Both the position numbers and the translations under genes were made by a program. From NCBI GenBank assembly GCA_009779835.1, contig WRBD01000016.1:1-56676 (forward strand): DNA of 56,676 nt. The letters are read 5' to 3'. Positions within the stretch are counted from its first letter, which is position 1; the number at the start of each line of letters is the position of its first letter. This DNA comes from Defluviitaleaceae bacterium (GTDB lineage Bacteria > Bacillota > Clostridia > Lachnospirales > WQUN01). Positions 18,867 through 27,770 of the stretch are shown piece by piece. The notes beneath the pieces are model-generated. The model worked only from the letters and a program-made list of their open reading frames with translations, did not search any database and had not been told where the DNA came from.

Positions 18867-19613
18867 ATGAGATTTGTTTTTTTATTTTTTTTAACAATTT
18901 TATTCGCAAGTCAAACTGTTTTTGCGGGAGAAAGCTGGGGGATTTATTTCCCGAAAGACGGAGGAAGACCCGAAGCCAACGCAACTGCCGAACAATTATT
19001 GCAGTATGATGCGTATTTTATGGGGAACGAGAACGATAAGGTTTTATATATGACCTTCGACGCGGGCTATGAAAACGGTTTAACAGCGGGAATACTGGAC
19101 GTATTAAAAAAACACAAAGTACCGTCGGCGTTTTTTCTGGTGGGAGGTTACATTCGCGACGAGCCGGAGCTAATCAAACGAATGGTTGCCGAAGGGCATA
19201 TCGTTGCGAACCACACCATGACTCACCCCGATATGAGCAAAATTTCGGATTTACAAACTTTTGAAAAAGAACTTTCTCGCGTTGAAGAAATCTACCGCGA
19301 AGTAACCGGTGAAGAAATTCCGAAATTTTATCGTCCGCCGCGAGGCATTTACAGCGAAACAAATTTAAAACACGCACAACAACTCGGTTATAAAACAATT
19401 TTCTGGTCTACCGCGTACAAGGATTGGGAAGTCAACAACCAACCGTCAAAAGAAGAAGCATTTTCAAAACTTCTTCCGCGAACGAAGCCGGGTTCGGTTA
19501 TTCTTCTTCACAATGTTTCAAAAACCAACGCCGACATTTTAGATGAATTAATTTCACGCTGCAAAGAAATGGGTTACAAATTTGAAAGTCTTTATCATCT
19601 TGTAGGAAAATAA
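18867..19613 (+). CDS. pdaA: Polysaccharide deacetylase, PdaA type (muramic delta-lactam de-N-acetylase)
   Basis: Secreted NodB-fold deacetylase. 248 residues with a signal peptide (cleavage near VFAGES). Seen: WGIYFPKDGG and YDAYFMGN, which are typical of PdaA rather than general chitooligosaccharide deacetylases; the catalytic motif TFDAGYENG; zinc motif HTMTHPD; RPPRGIYSE; and late FWSTAYKDWEVNNQ and LLHNVS. PdaA removes the acetyl group from muramic acid during synthesis of the delta-lactam of spore cortex. The subfamily call rests on these motifs. AGAGGTGA lies upstream of the ATG. It is divergent from rpmF. Confidence 0.88.
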   Translation: MRFVFLFFLTILFASQTVFAGESWGIYFPKDGGRPEANATAEQLLQYDAYFMGNENDKVLYMTFDAGYENGLTAGILDVLKKHKVPSAFFLVGGYIRDEPELIKRMVAEGHIVANHTMTHPDMSKISDLQTFEKELSRVEEIYREVTGEEIPKFYRPPRGIYSETNLKHAQQLGYKTIFWSTAYKDWEVNNQPSKEEAFSKLLPRTKPGSVILLHNVSKTNADILDELISRCKEMGYKFESLYHLVGK

Positions 19614-19616
19614 GTA

Positions 19617-19645
19617 TTGCTATTTATTCGCGAATACACTATAAT
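19617..19645 (+). promoter_or_regulatory. Predicted sigma-A promoter of secG
   Basis: TTGCTA (19617-19622), 17 bases, TATAAT (19640-19645). Downstream of it the 5' leader holds two copies of ATTGTTAG 11 bases apart, of unknown meaning. Confidence 0.7.
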
Positions 19646-19691
19646 CACGGGCGTTGTGAATTGTTAGCAAATTGTTAGAAAGAGGATGATT

Positions 19692-19946
19692 ATGGCTGTG
19701 TTGTTTAATATTTTGATGGTAGTGTTTTTGATTGGCTGTATTGGGCTTGTGGGTGCGATTCTTTTGCAGAAAAAGCGTAGTGCGGGTGGCATGGGAAGTA
19801 TCACGGGCATGGGTAATGTTGCGGATACTTATTGGGACAAAAATAAACGCCGTTCAGCGGAAGGCGCGCTTGAAAGGTGGACAAAAATCGGCGCGGTATT
19901 TCTTGCGATTTTGGCGGTTGTGCTTTGTCTTCCTATTTACGGATAA
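19692..19946 (+). CDS. secG: Preprotein translocase subunit SecG
   Basis: Small accessory membrane subunit of SecYEG. 84 residues with two membrane helices (residues 2-24 and 60-82). Seen: LLQKKRSAGGMGSITGMG, the usual SecG loop. AGAGG ends six bases before the ATG at 19692; the ATG at 19686 is too close to it. Its stop codon directly abuts the stop codon of the convergent ABC exporter gene, with no base between. The common rnr-smpB neighbours are absent. Confidence 0.93.
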   Translation: MAVLFNILMVVFLIGCIGLVGAILLQKKRSAGGMGSITGMGNVADTYWDKNKRRSAEGALERWTKIGAVFLAILAVVLCLPIYG

Positions 19947-21716
19947 TTATTGCGACATCACCAAATTATGATAATCGCCTGTTAACGCCATAAGTTCTTC
20001 GTGTGTGCCGGACTCGGCTATTTGGCCGCGGTCTACCACCATGATTAAATCTGCGTGTTGAATTGTAGACAAGCGATGCGCTATTATGAAAGACGTTCGG
20101 CCTTGCAGGAGACGGTTAAGCCCCTCTTGCAAGGCCTTTTCTGTGCGCGTGTCTATGTTTGATGTGGCCTCGTCAAGGATTAATATACGCGGGTCTGCAA
20201 GAAGTGCGCGGGCAAAAGAAATTAACTGGCGTTGCCCCACGCTTAAACGGCTTCCGCGTTCGTTTACTTCGGTTTTATATCCGTTTTCGGTTTCCACTAT
20301 GAAATCGTGCGCGCATACGGCTTTTGCCGCCGCGATTACTTCTTCATCCGTGGCATTTAAGCGGCTGTATCGTATGTTTTCCATTATTGTGCCTGAAAAT
20401 AGAAAGCTGTCTTGCAGCATTATTCCCATTTGCCCGCGAAGCGAAGCGAGCGTTGCATTTGTGATATCGAAATCGTCGATTAGGACTTGCCCCGCGTTTA
20501 ATTCGTAGAAACGGGAAAGAAGATTTACAACGGTGGTTTTTCCCGCACCCGTAGGACCGACAAGCGCGACGGTATTTCCCGCTTCGCAGGTGAAGCTCAC
20601 GTTATCCAAAATTTTTTGACCCTCTTCGTAACTGAAATCCACGTTTTTGAATTCTACGCGACCTTTTATTTTTGGCATTGTTACTGCGCCCGGTTTATCT
20701 TTCACCAAAACAGGTTCGTCCAGAGTTTCAAAAATTAATTCAAGATAACTCATGTTTGTTACAAGCGAATTGTAAAATGCGGAAATATTGCTAATGGGCA
20801 TCCAAAAACGATTGAAGTACATGACAAAAGCCACAAGAATTCCAACTGTAAGCGTTCCGCCCGTTATCATTCCGACCCCAACTACATATAAAAACGATAT
20901 GGTGAAAATGCTGATGTGTTCAATGCTTGGGCGCATTAAAAATATAATCGCTACGCCTTTAAGCCACGTTTTTCGAACACTGTCGGAAACATCCGCGAAA
21001 ATTTCTTCGTTTTCCGCCTCTCGCGCAAACGATTGTGTAATTTTCACGCCCGCTATACTTTCATGAATATACGCATTCAAATTGGATTGCTTCGCGCTGA
21101 TTAATTGCCACGCCTTGCGATTCTTAACACGAATAAAGAAAATCACACCAAATAAAAGAGGCATTCCAATCAGCGAAACAACAGATAAGCGAACGTCAAT
21201 CATTAACATCATCGCAACGATTATTCCCAGCGAGAGAAGGTCTGTGATTACGGTTATCAGCCCGTTTGAAAGCATTTCACTAAGCGAATTTATGTAATTC
21301 ACAACACGCACAAGAATTTTCCCATGCGGGCGCGAATCGAAATAACTAAACGGCAAACGTTGTAAATGTTCAAATAAACCCATCCGCAAATCGCGAATCA
21401 CACTTTGCCCGACCTTTGCCATTGCCGCAATCCGATATCGCATGAAAAAAACATTCAAGATTATCGTGCCAAGCATAAAACCCGCAAGTAATAAAACCAA
21501 CCTAACATCGCCCGCAGGAATAGCCTCGTCCATAACAATCATGATAAGCGCGGGAGCAAGAAGCCCCAGTGCACTTGATGTTATCGTAAATAAAAACGTA
21601 AACCCAAATTCCCGCCGATACGGCCGGATATATTTCCCAAGCCGCATTAAATGGTTGAATTTGAATACGCTTTTTTCATCCAATGTTTCATCTATGCGGA
21701 ATGTATTACGCGCCAT
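19947..21716 (-). CDS. ABC exporter half-transporter, catalytic-site Glu subunit
   Basis: 589 residues: six-helix exporter membrane domain followed by an ATPase domain. Seen: Walker A GPTGAGKTT, Q-loop LQDSFLF, Walker B ILILDEATSNIDTRTE with the catalytic Glu, H-loop IIAHRLST. Its signature reads LSVGQ instead of LSGGQ. With the partner gene (LSGGQ but LILDD) this gives one complete and one degenerate ATP site, the pattern of heterodimeric exporters such as BmrCD, LmrCD and TM287/288. Substrate is unknown; multidrug or lipid-like export is likely. Overlaps the partner gene by 11 bases. Confidence 0.92.
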   Translation of the reverse strand: MARNTFRIDETLDEKSVFKFNHLMRLGKYIRPYRREFGFTFLFTITSSALGLLAPALIMIVMDEAIPAGDVRLVLLLAGFMLGTIILNVFFMRYRIAAMAKVGQSVIRDLRMGLFEHLQRLPFSYFDSRPHGKILVRVVNYINSLSEMLSNGLITVITDLLSLGIIVAMMLMIDVRLSVVSLIGMPLLFGVIFFIRVKNRKAWQLISAKQSNLNAYIHESIAGVKITQSFAREAENEEIFADVSDSVRKTWLKGVAIIFLMRPSIEHISIFTISFLYVVGVGMITGGTLTVGILVAFVMYFNRFWMPISNISAFYNSLVTNMSYLELIFETLDEPVLVKDKPGAVTMPKIKGRVEFKNVDFSYEEGQKILDNVSFTCEAGNTVALVGPTGAGKTTVVNLLSRFYELNAGQVLIDDFDITNATLASLRGQMGIMLQDSFLFSGTIMENIRYSRLNATDEEVIAAAKAVCAHDFIVETENGYKTEVNERGSRLSVGQRQLISFARALLADPRILILDEATSNIDTRTEKALQEGLNRLLQGRTSFIIAHRLSTIQHADLIMVVDRGQIAESGTHEELMALTGDYHNLVMSQ

Positions 21717-23448
21717 ATGGAGTCACCTCTGTTTGTTCTAAGAAAAGTTTTGCGTAGTATCCGTTTTGTTGCATGAGTTCATCGTGGGTGCCGCGTTCGG
21801 TTATCTCGCCTGCGGATAATACGAGGATTAAATCTGCATCTTTTACGGAGGACAGGCGGTGTGCTACGATAAAAGTTGTGCGATTTGAATCGTTATTTAA
21901 TTCCGCGAGGGCAGATTGAATTCTGTGTTCGGTTTCGGTGTCAACGGCGGAGGTTACGTCGTCGAGAATCAGAATCGACGGGTTTGTTGCCACCGCGCGC
22001 GCAAGAGAAATGCGTTGTTTCTGCCCGCCGGAAAGACCTACGCCGCGTTCACCTACTATTGTGTCGTAGCCTTCGGGCATCTCAAGGGCGAAATTATCTG
22101 CGTCTGCTATTTCGGCGGCTTTATAAATAACATCCATCGGTGCGTTGGGTACACCAAACGCAATATTTCCCTCCACCGTATCGGAATAAAGAAAAACATC
22201 TTGCATGGCATAAGAAATTCCGCGCCGCAATTCGGGCAAGTTATACGCCTTAACATTCACGCCGCCAACAAGTACTTCTCCACGGCAAACATCATAAAAC
22301 CTCGCAATCAAATTAACAAGCGTTGTTTTGCCCGAACCCGTTGCCCCTACGATTCCAATTGTCTGCCCCTTTTCCACACTAAAGCTAATATTTTTCAGAA
22401 TCAATTCGGACGTTTCAAACGGTGTGTAATTGAAGCTCACGTTTTTAAATTCCACCGTCCCGGAATTAAAAGTTTCTTCTCCCTCCGATTCAACCATAAT
22501 CGGCTGTTTCATCATTTCGTAAACTTTATCAATTGAAGTGGCGGCGTTTTGAGTGTCGTTTACCGCCCATGTGAAAATACGTGTTGGTGCGTCAATCATC
22601 CAAAGATATCCGCCAAAAGCAACCATTTGCCATAGTTCAAGGTGTCCGTAGATTGTTAGAAGTCCGCCGAAAAGCAAAAGAAGCCACGGAAGAAGTGCGG
22701 CGCAGGTTTCGATTACGGGAAAGTATTTTATACGAACTTTTGCGGCTTCCATGTTAGCATCAAAGAAATCGTTGTTTACTTGGGTGAATTTTTCGGTTTC
22801 GTGCGCTTCTTGTGTGAAAGCCTTTACAACGCGGTTTCCGCTGATATTTTCACCGCACATCGAATTAAGATTTGCAAATTGTTCGCGTACATTCCGAAAC
22901 GCCGGGCGAACCCCCTTCGATTGCTTGAGCGCGGCATAGATTACAACAGGCGTTGTAAGAAGCATTGCAAAAGTAAGCGGCAAGCTAATTGTAGACATAA
23001 TTATAACCGCCGCGATATAAAGCTGAACATGCTCGATAACCATGTAAATTACAAACGCGACAAAATGCCGAATCGCTTCAAGGTCTCCGGTCATGCGCGA
23101 CATGATATCCCCTACGCGGTTTTTATCAAACCACGAAAAACTCTGCATATGTAATCTGTGATAAACATCACGCCGCAGATTAAATAAAATTTTCTGCGAA
23201 GTGTGTTCAAACATCATCGCAAAAAAATACCGCGAAATCGAGCGGTACACTGTAATCACAATCATAATGGTAAGATATCGCGGCAAAAGTTCGTGCTGGC
23301 CGTCTTGAATTACATTTTGCACAATCAATCCCGCAAAAAGCGGATTAACCAGCATAAGCCCGACATTAACCGTGTTTATCAAAAGCCCGATAATCAGACG
23401 CCACTTGTACCGCATCACATATGGCAGAAACCATTTAACCGCCCGCAC
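21706..23448 (-). CDS. ABC exporter half-transporter, degenerate-site subunit
   Basis: 580 residues with a six-helix exporter domain and an ATPase domain. Seen: Walker A GATGSGKTT, signature VGLSGGQKQR, Walker B ILILDDVTSAVDTETE where the catalytic Glu is Asp, H-loop IVAHRLSS. It pairs with the downstream 589-residue gene. The start is GTG at 23448 (the protein begins MRAVKWFLPYVMRYKWR). It follows the Crp/Fnr-type regulator by 35 bases on the same strand, so it is probably under that regulator's control. Confidence 0.92.
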   Translation of the reverse strand: MRAVKWFLPYVMRYKWRLIIGLLINTVNVGLMLVNPLFAGLIVQNVIQDGQHELLPRYLTIMIVITVYRSISRYFFAMMFEHTSQKILFNLRRDVYHRLHMQSFSWFDKNRVGDIMSRMTGDLEAIRHFVAFVIYMVIEHVQLYIAAVIIMSTISLPLTFAMLLTTPVVIYAALKQSKGVRPAFRNVREQFANLNSMCGENISGNRVVKAFTQEAHETEKFTQVNNDFFDANMEAAKVRIKYFPVIETCAALLPWLLLLFGGLLTIYGHLELWQMVAFGGYLWMIDAPTRIFTWAVNDTQNAATSIDKVYEMMKQPIMVESEGEETFNSGTVEFKNVSFNYTPFETSELILKNISFSVEKGQTIGIVGATGSGKTTLVNLIARFYDVCRGEVLVGGVNVKAYNLPELRRGISYAMQDVFLYSDTVEGNIAFGVPNAPMDVIYKAAEIADADNFALEMPEGYDTIVGERGVGLSGGQKQRISLARAVATNPSILILDDVTSAVDTETEHRIQSALAELNNDSNRTTFIVAHRLSSVKDADLILVLSAGEITERGTHDELMQQNGYYAKLFLEQTEVTPYGA

Positions 23449-23483
23449 AAAATCAATCCCTTTCCGCGATATTATATTCCATC

Positions 23484-24080
23484 TTACAAAATTTTAAATC
23501 TATTTTTACAATAATCAATCAGCCCGTCATTTTTCATGCGTGAAAGTTCACGCGATAGCGCGCTTCGTTCTACGTTCAAATACTCTGCCATAATATTTCG
23601 GTTGATGGGCAGAATAAATGTGCGGCTGTTTTTTTCATTTGAAATAGTTGTTAAGTACGTCATAATTTTTTTGCGAACGGTGGGTTCAAGAAGGCAGTTA
23701 ATGCGCTCGTGAAGTTCGATGCCTTTATCGGCGATTATTTTGATGTAATCTTGTAACAGTTGTTCGTGGTGATGGCATTTTTTTTCGCAGCCCGCAAATA
23801 ATTGATTGAATGGGAACATTAAAACGGTTGTATCGGTGGTTGCCTGCACTGTTAAGGGGCTTACACGCCCCGGGCTTGCTACAAGCAAAACACCGATTGC
23901 ACCTCCTTTTTCCACCATTGTAATAATAATTTGTTTACCCGACGCATCCCATTTTATCGAATGCGCACTTCCTTCAAGTAAAATTCCGAATTCGTTTGCA
24001 GTTGCCCCTGCTTCGATTATAAAATCGCCTTTTTTGAAATTTACTCTGCGAGCTTTAGCGCATGAAAAGAAAGCGTCCAA
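23484..24080 (-). CDS. Crp/Fnr-family transcriptional regulator
   Basis: 198 residues: N-terminal cyclic-nucleotide-binding-like beta roll (GDFIIEAGATANEFGILLEGSA) and C-terminal winged helix with recognition helix NVERSALSRELSRMKNDG. A Cys pair in CEKKC followed by HHH lies in the middle of the effector domain. It may respond to metal or redox, but the pattern is not the Fnr 4Fe-4S one. The start is TTG at 24080 after AAGGAAG. It heads the ABC exporter operon, and a 24 bp palindrome lies just upstream, so autoregulation and control of the divergent importer are likely (inference). Confidence 0.9.
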   Translation of the reverse strand: MDAFFSCAKARRVNFKKGDFIIEAGATANEFGILLEGSAHSIKWDASGKQIIITMVEKGGAIGVLLVASPGRVSPLTVQATTDTTVLMFPFNQLFAGCEKKCHHHEQLLQDYIKIIADKGIELHERINCLLEPTVRKKIMTYLTTISNEKNSRTFILPINRNIMAEYLNVERSALSRELSRMKNDGLIDYCKNRFKIL

Positions 24081-24094
24081 AAAATCTTCCTTAA

Positions 24095-24118
24095 ATTTTG
24101 TTGCGTACGCAACAAAAT
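24095..24118. promoter_or_regulatory. 24 bp perfect palindrome, probable operator
   Basis: Fully self-complementary across positions 24095-24118, centred on GTAC, with half-site ATTTTGTTGCGT. It lies between the divergent starts of the Crp/Fnr-type gene (24080) and the ABC importer (24168), next to AT-rich sequence that can hold promoters both ways. It differs from the Fnr (TTGAT-N4-ATCAA) and Crp (TGTGA-N6-TCACA) sites. Best guess is the binding site of the adjacent regulator. Confidence 0.65.
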
Positions 24119-24167
24119 ATTTTTATTTTGTATAGTATATTATAAAAAAATGCAAAGGAGAAATTTC

Positions 24168-25124
24168 ATGCGAAAATATTTTTTAATTTTACTTACGATT
24201 ATAATTTTTGCGGGATGCTCTTCCGCTACGAAAAATGACACCGATGTCATTCGCGTTGCGGCAATGCGCGGGCCAACGGCGATGGGCTTGCTTCATTTGA
24301 TGGACGAAAACGAGCGAGGTGCGGCGCGAAATAATTACGAATTTGAATTGCTTGGCTCGCCGGATATGGTTCCGCCGCTGTTGGTGCGGGGCGAAATTGA
24401 CATTGCGGCTATACCCGGAAATTTGGCGGCGGTTCTTTATAATCGCGCAGATGTGCAGGCTCTCGCGGTTGTAACGCTTGGCGTGTTGCACATTGTTGAC
24501 ACAACAGACACAATACATTCTGTTGCGGATTTGGCAGGGCGCACGATTTACGCACACGGGCAGGGAATTACGCCGGAAATCGCGCTTAACTATGTTTTGG
24601 AGAAAAACGGTCTTACGCCGGGCGAAGATGTTACAATAGAATTCCGCTCTGAACACGCCGAAATTGCCGCGCTTCTTGAGCGAGGTGTTGCGGAAATCGC
24701 GCTGTTGCCAGAGCCGTTTGTAAGCACGGTGCTTTCGCGAATTGATGGGCTTCGTGTCGCACTGGATTTATCCGAAGAATGGAATCGAGTACAGCCAGAC
24801 TACGGTTTAATAATGAGCGTAGTTATTTCGCGCCGAGAATTTCTTAGGGAAAACCCGGAAGCCGTTGCTGTTTTCATGGAGGAATATGCCGAGTCCGTTG
24901 CGTTTGTGAATGAAAATATTTCCGAAGCCGCACAATTTGCCGTTAACTTTGATTTAGTACCGGCCGTACCAATCGCCCAAGCTGCAATACCCCGCTCGAA
25001 TATCGTATTTATGACGGGCGAAGAAATGCGGCAAAATCTCACCGGTTTCTATCGCGTTCTGTATGAAGCAAACCCCGAAACTCTGGGCGGCGCGATGCCC
25101 GGGGAAGATTTCTGGGGTGGTTGA
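24168..25124 (+). CDS. ABC importer substrate-binding lipoprotein (NMT1/SsuA-like)
   Basis: 318 residues. Seen: lipoprotein signal MRKYFLILLTIIIFAGC with the lipid Cys at residue 17, then a periplasmic-binding-protein type II fold with VAAMRGPTAMGLLHLMD, IDIAAIPGNLAAVLYNR and ALLPEPFVS. The fold family serves nitrate, sulfonate, thiamine-precursor and related substrates; the actual ligand cannot be read. The ATG at 24168 is chosen because AAAGGAG precedes it and the signal peptide starts there. Stop overlaps the permease start by four bases. Confidence 0.88.
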   Translation: MRKYFLILLTIIIFAGCSSATKNDTDVIRVAAMRGPTAMGLLHLMDENERGAARNNYEFELLGSPDMVPPLLVRGEIDIAAIPGNLAAVLYNRADVQALAVVTLGVLHIVDTTDTIHSVADLAGRTIYAHGQGITPEIALNYVLEKNGLTPGEDVTIEFRSEHAEIAALLERGVAEIALLPEPFVSTVLSRIDGLRVALDLSEEWNRVQPDYGLIMSVVISRREFLRENPEAVAVFMEEYAESVAFVNENISEAAQFAVNFDLVPAVPIAQAAIPRSNIVFMTGEEMRQNLTGFYRVLYEANPETLGGAMPGEDFWGG

Positions 25125-25873
25125 GATTGAAACAGAGAGCAGTGAATATATTAAAAATCATCCCTGTAATTCTATTTTGGTTGCTTATTTGGGAAGGGGT
25201 TTCATTTTTAATTCAAAGCAATATTATAATTGTCTCGCCGCGTGTAACATTTGCGCGGCTTTTTGAGTTGGCTGTTACCGCGAATTTTTGGCAAAGTATT
25301 GGTACTTCTCTTGGACGAATTTTACGTGGGTTTTCGTACGCTCTTTGCGCGGGGGTTGTTCTTGCGGCTTTTTCTTCGAAAATTAAAATTATCGAAAGAC
25401 TTTTTGTGCCGGCAATAAATGTAATAAACGCCGTGCCGATTGCGTCTTTCACTATTCTTGCGCTGATGGCATTTAATTCTTCAAATCTTTCGATTTTCGT
25501 GGCATTTGTGACGGTTTTGCCCATCGTTTTTTTCAACACGATGAAAGGAATCGAAAGCACAGACCCGCAGCTTTTGGAAATGGCAAATGTTTTTCAAGTT
25601 CCCGTGCACAAAAAAATTTTTTATATTTATTTAAAAACCCTCTCGCCTTTTGTGGCATCTGCCGCGACAACGGGTATTGGTTTCGCGTGGAAATCGGGCA
25701 TAGCCGCGGAGCTAATCGGTCTTGTGAGCGGCACAATTGGATTTAACCTGCAAATCGCCAGAACTTCCCTTAACACAGCAAACCTTTTCGCATGGACAAT
25801 CGCTATTGTTCTTCTTAGTTATATCATGGAGCATATATTTCGTTTTATTTTTAATAGGGTGATTAAGCAATGA
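25121..25873 (+). CDS. ABC importer permease (SsuC/TauC-like)
   Basis: 250 residues with about six membrane segments and the BPD-type inner-membrane motif region EMANVFQVPVHKKIFYIYLKTL, given here in part as EMANVFQVPVHKKI. Also seen: LGRILRGFSYALCAG and GIGFAWKSGIAAELIGL, typical of the nitrate/sulfonate/taurine group. The TTG start at 25121 overlaps the preceding stop. Followed with four-base overlap by its ATPase. Confidence 0.88.
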   Translation: MRLKQRAVNILKIIPVILFWLLIWEGVSFLIQSNIIIVSPRVTFARLFELAVTANFWQSIGTSLGRILRGFSYALCAGVVLAAFSSKIKIIERLFVPAINVINAVPIASFTILALMAFNSSNLSIFVAFVTVLPIVFFNTMKGIESTDPQLLEMANVFQVPVHKKIFYIYLKTLSPFVASAATTGIGFAWKSGIAAELIGLVSGTIGFNLQIARTSLNTANLFAWTIAIVLLSYIMEHIFRFIFNRVIKQ

Positions 25874-26424
25874 TTAAGATGAAAAATATTTATAAATCAT
25901 TCGGAGAGCTACAAGTTCTGCGCGATATTTCTATGGATTTCAACGAAGGAATTACATGCTTAATGGGACAGTCTGGCGTTGGAAAAACAACGCTTGTTAA
26001 TATTGTCGCGGGGATTCTTTCGCCCGATTCGGGCGAAATTATTGGAACGGAAGGCAAAAAAATTTCCGTCGTATTCCAAGAAGACCGCCTTTTAGAGTGG
26101 GAAACCGCACTAACCAACGTACTTTTCGTAAACAACAACCGCGAACGCGCTGTTGAATTATTAATGCAAGCCGGTCTTTCCGAAAATCTTCATAAAAAAA
26201 CAGCCGAACTAAGCGGCGGAATGAAACGCAGGGTATGCCTGTGTCGCGCACTTATTGCGGAACACGACATACTAATCCTGGACGAACCCTTTAAAGGTCT
26301 TGATAGCGAAATAAAAATATCAATTATGCAAATGGTAAAGAACCACGCAAAAGGAATAACAATTTGCATAACCCACGACCAATCGGAATCAGAATTTTTG
26401 GGAGGGGAAATAAAAAACATTTAA
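25870..26424 (+). CDS. ABC importer ATPase, short form
   Basis: 184 residues; relatives such as SsuB are about 240-250. All catalytic motifs are present: Walker A GQSGVGKTT, Q-loop VFQEDRLLEW, signature ELSGGMKRR, Walker B ILILDEPFKGLD, H-loop THD. The protein stops about 10 residues after the H-loop region (SESEFLGGEIKNI), so the usual C-terminal part is missing. It may still be functional. Last gene of the importer operon, followed by a terminator. Confidence 0.9.
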   Translation: MIKMKNIYKSFGELQVLRDISMDFNEGITCLMGQSGVGKTTLVNIVAGILSPDSGEIIGTEGKKISVVFQEDRLLEWETALTNVLFVNNNRERAVELLMQAGLSENLHKKTAELSGGMKRRVCLCRALIAEHDILILDEPFKGLDSEIKISIMQMVKNHAKGITICITHDQSESEFLGGEIKNI

Positions 26425-26485
26425 ATTAAAAAACATTATTGATTTTCTATTGCACCCATAAATACGGCAAATATAATCACAATTC

Positions 26486-26527
26486 AAAAACCCCCTTCGA
26501 ATAATCATATAATCGTGGGGAGTTTTT
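26486..26527. terminator. Bidirectional terminator after the ABC importer operon
   Basis: AAAAAC-CCCC on the left pairs with GGGG-A-GTTTTT on the right, one bulged base, loop about 20 bases, ending in five T residues. Separates the importer operon from dapL. Confidence 0.65.
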
Positions 26528-26582
26528 CAATTTGTTAAACATAATTCGTTTGTGATATTATTTGTACAAAGGGAGTGAAAAA

Positions 26583-27770
26583 ATGAAAGTAAATAAAAAT
26601 TACGTAAACTTGCAGGAGAGTTATCTTTTTGCTGCAATCGGAAAAAAAGTGCGCGAGTATGCGGCGGCAAACCCGGACAAAACCGTTATACGAATGGGAA
26701 TCGGTGATGTAACAAGACCGCTTGCGCCTGCGGTTATCAGTGCGATGCAAAAAGCCGTTGCGGAGATGGGTGTTGCAGAAACATTTCGCGGTTACAGCGA
26801 TGACTACGGTTATGATTTTCTGCGCGGCACGATAAGTGATTACTACAATAAAAAAGGCGCGGAAATATCCGCGGCGGAAGTTTTCGTAAGCGACGGCGCG
26901 AAATGCGATGTTGCGAATATTTTAGATATTTTCGCGAGCGGCAGCACGGTGTTGGTTCCCAACCCTGTTTATCCGGTGTATGTAGATACAAACATAATGG
27001 CGGGCAATAAAATTATTTATGCCCCGGGAAATGAAGAAAATAATTTTTTGCCAATGCCGGACGAAAACGTGCAAGCGGATATTATTTACATTTGTTCTCC
27101 GAACAACCCAACAGGTGCGGTATACAGCGCGGAGCAACTGAAAAAATGGGTAGACTACGCAATAGACCAAAACGCGGTAATTTTATGTGACAGCGCGTAT
27201 GAGGCATTTGTTCGCGGCGACCTTCCGACATCCATTTTCCAAATAGAAGGCGCTAAAAAATGCGCGATTGAATTTGGTTCGTTGTCGAAGACGGCAGGCT
27301 TCACTGGAACGCGTTGTGCGTACACAATTGTTCCCGCCGAACTTGAACGCGACGGCATGAACTTAAACAAAATGTGGAGCCGCCGTCAAAGCACAAAGTA
27401 TAACTGGTTGCCATACATTATCCAGCGCGGCGCGGAAGCGGCATTTTTGCCGGAAGGTTTTGCACAAGGTAAAGCTAACATAGACTATTATATGAAAAAT
27501 GCCGAAACAATCTCGACCGCGCTAAGCGAACTTGGTATTTGGTTTTCCGGCGGAAAAAACGCGCCGTATGTATGGTTAAAATGTCCGGGCGGGTTAAAAA
27601 GCTGGGAATTTTTCGATATATTACTTGAAAAAGCAAACGTGGTAGGAACACCCGGTGCGGGTTTTGGTTCGCAAGGGGAAGGATTTTTCAGACTTTCCGC
27701 TTTTGCAAGCAACGAGAATACCATTCTTGCAATGGAGCGCGTAAAACCGGTTATCGAATCGCTTAGATGA
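26583..27770 (+). CDS. dapL: LL-diaminopimelate aminotransferase
   Basis: PLP enzyme that converts tetrahydrodipicolinate directly to LL-diaminopimelate for lysine and peptidoglycan. 395 residues, in the fold-type I family. Seen: NENYVNLQESYLF-like start (KNYVNLQESYLF), RMGIGDVTRPL, FRGYSDDYGYDFLR, PNPVYPVYVDTN, CSPNNPTGAVY, PLP lysine in FGSLSKTAGFTGTRC, and PYVWLKCPGG. The ATG at 26583 follows GGGAGTG; an upstream in-frame ATG at 26562 adds seven residues without a site. Its stop overlaps the helicase start by four bases. Confidence 0.93.
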   Translation: MKVNKNYVNLQESYLFAAIGKKVREYAAANPDKTVIRMGIGDVTRPLAPAVISAMQKAVAEMGVAETFRGYSDDYGYDFLRGTISDYYNKKGAEISAAEVFVSDGAKCDVANILDIFASGSTVLVPNPVYPVYVDTNIMAGNKIIYAPGNEENNFLPMPDENVQADIIYICSPNNPTGAVYSAEQLKKWVDYAIDQNAVILCDSAYEAFVRGDLPTSIFQIEGAKKCAIEFGSLSKTAGFTGTRCAYTIVPAELERDGMNLNKMWSRRQSTKYNWLPYIIQRGAEAAFLPEGFAQGKANIDYYMKNAETISTALSELGIWFSGGKNAPYVWLKCPGGLKSWEFFDILLEKANVVGTPGAGFGSQGEGFFRLSAFASNENTILAMERVKPVIESLR

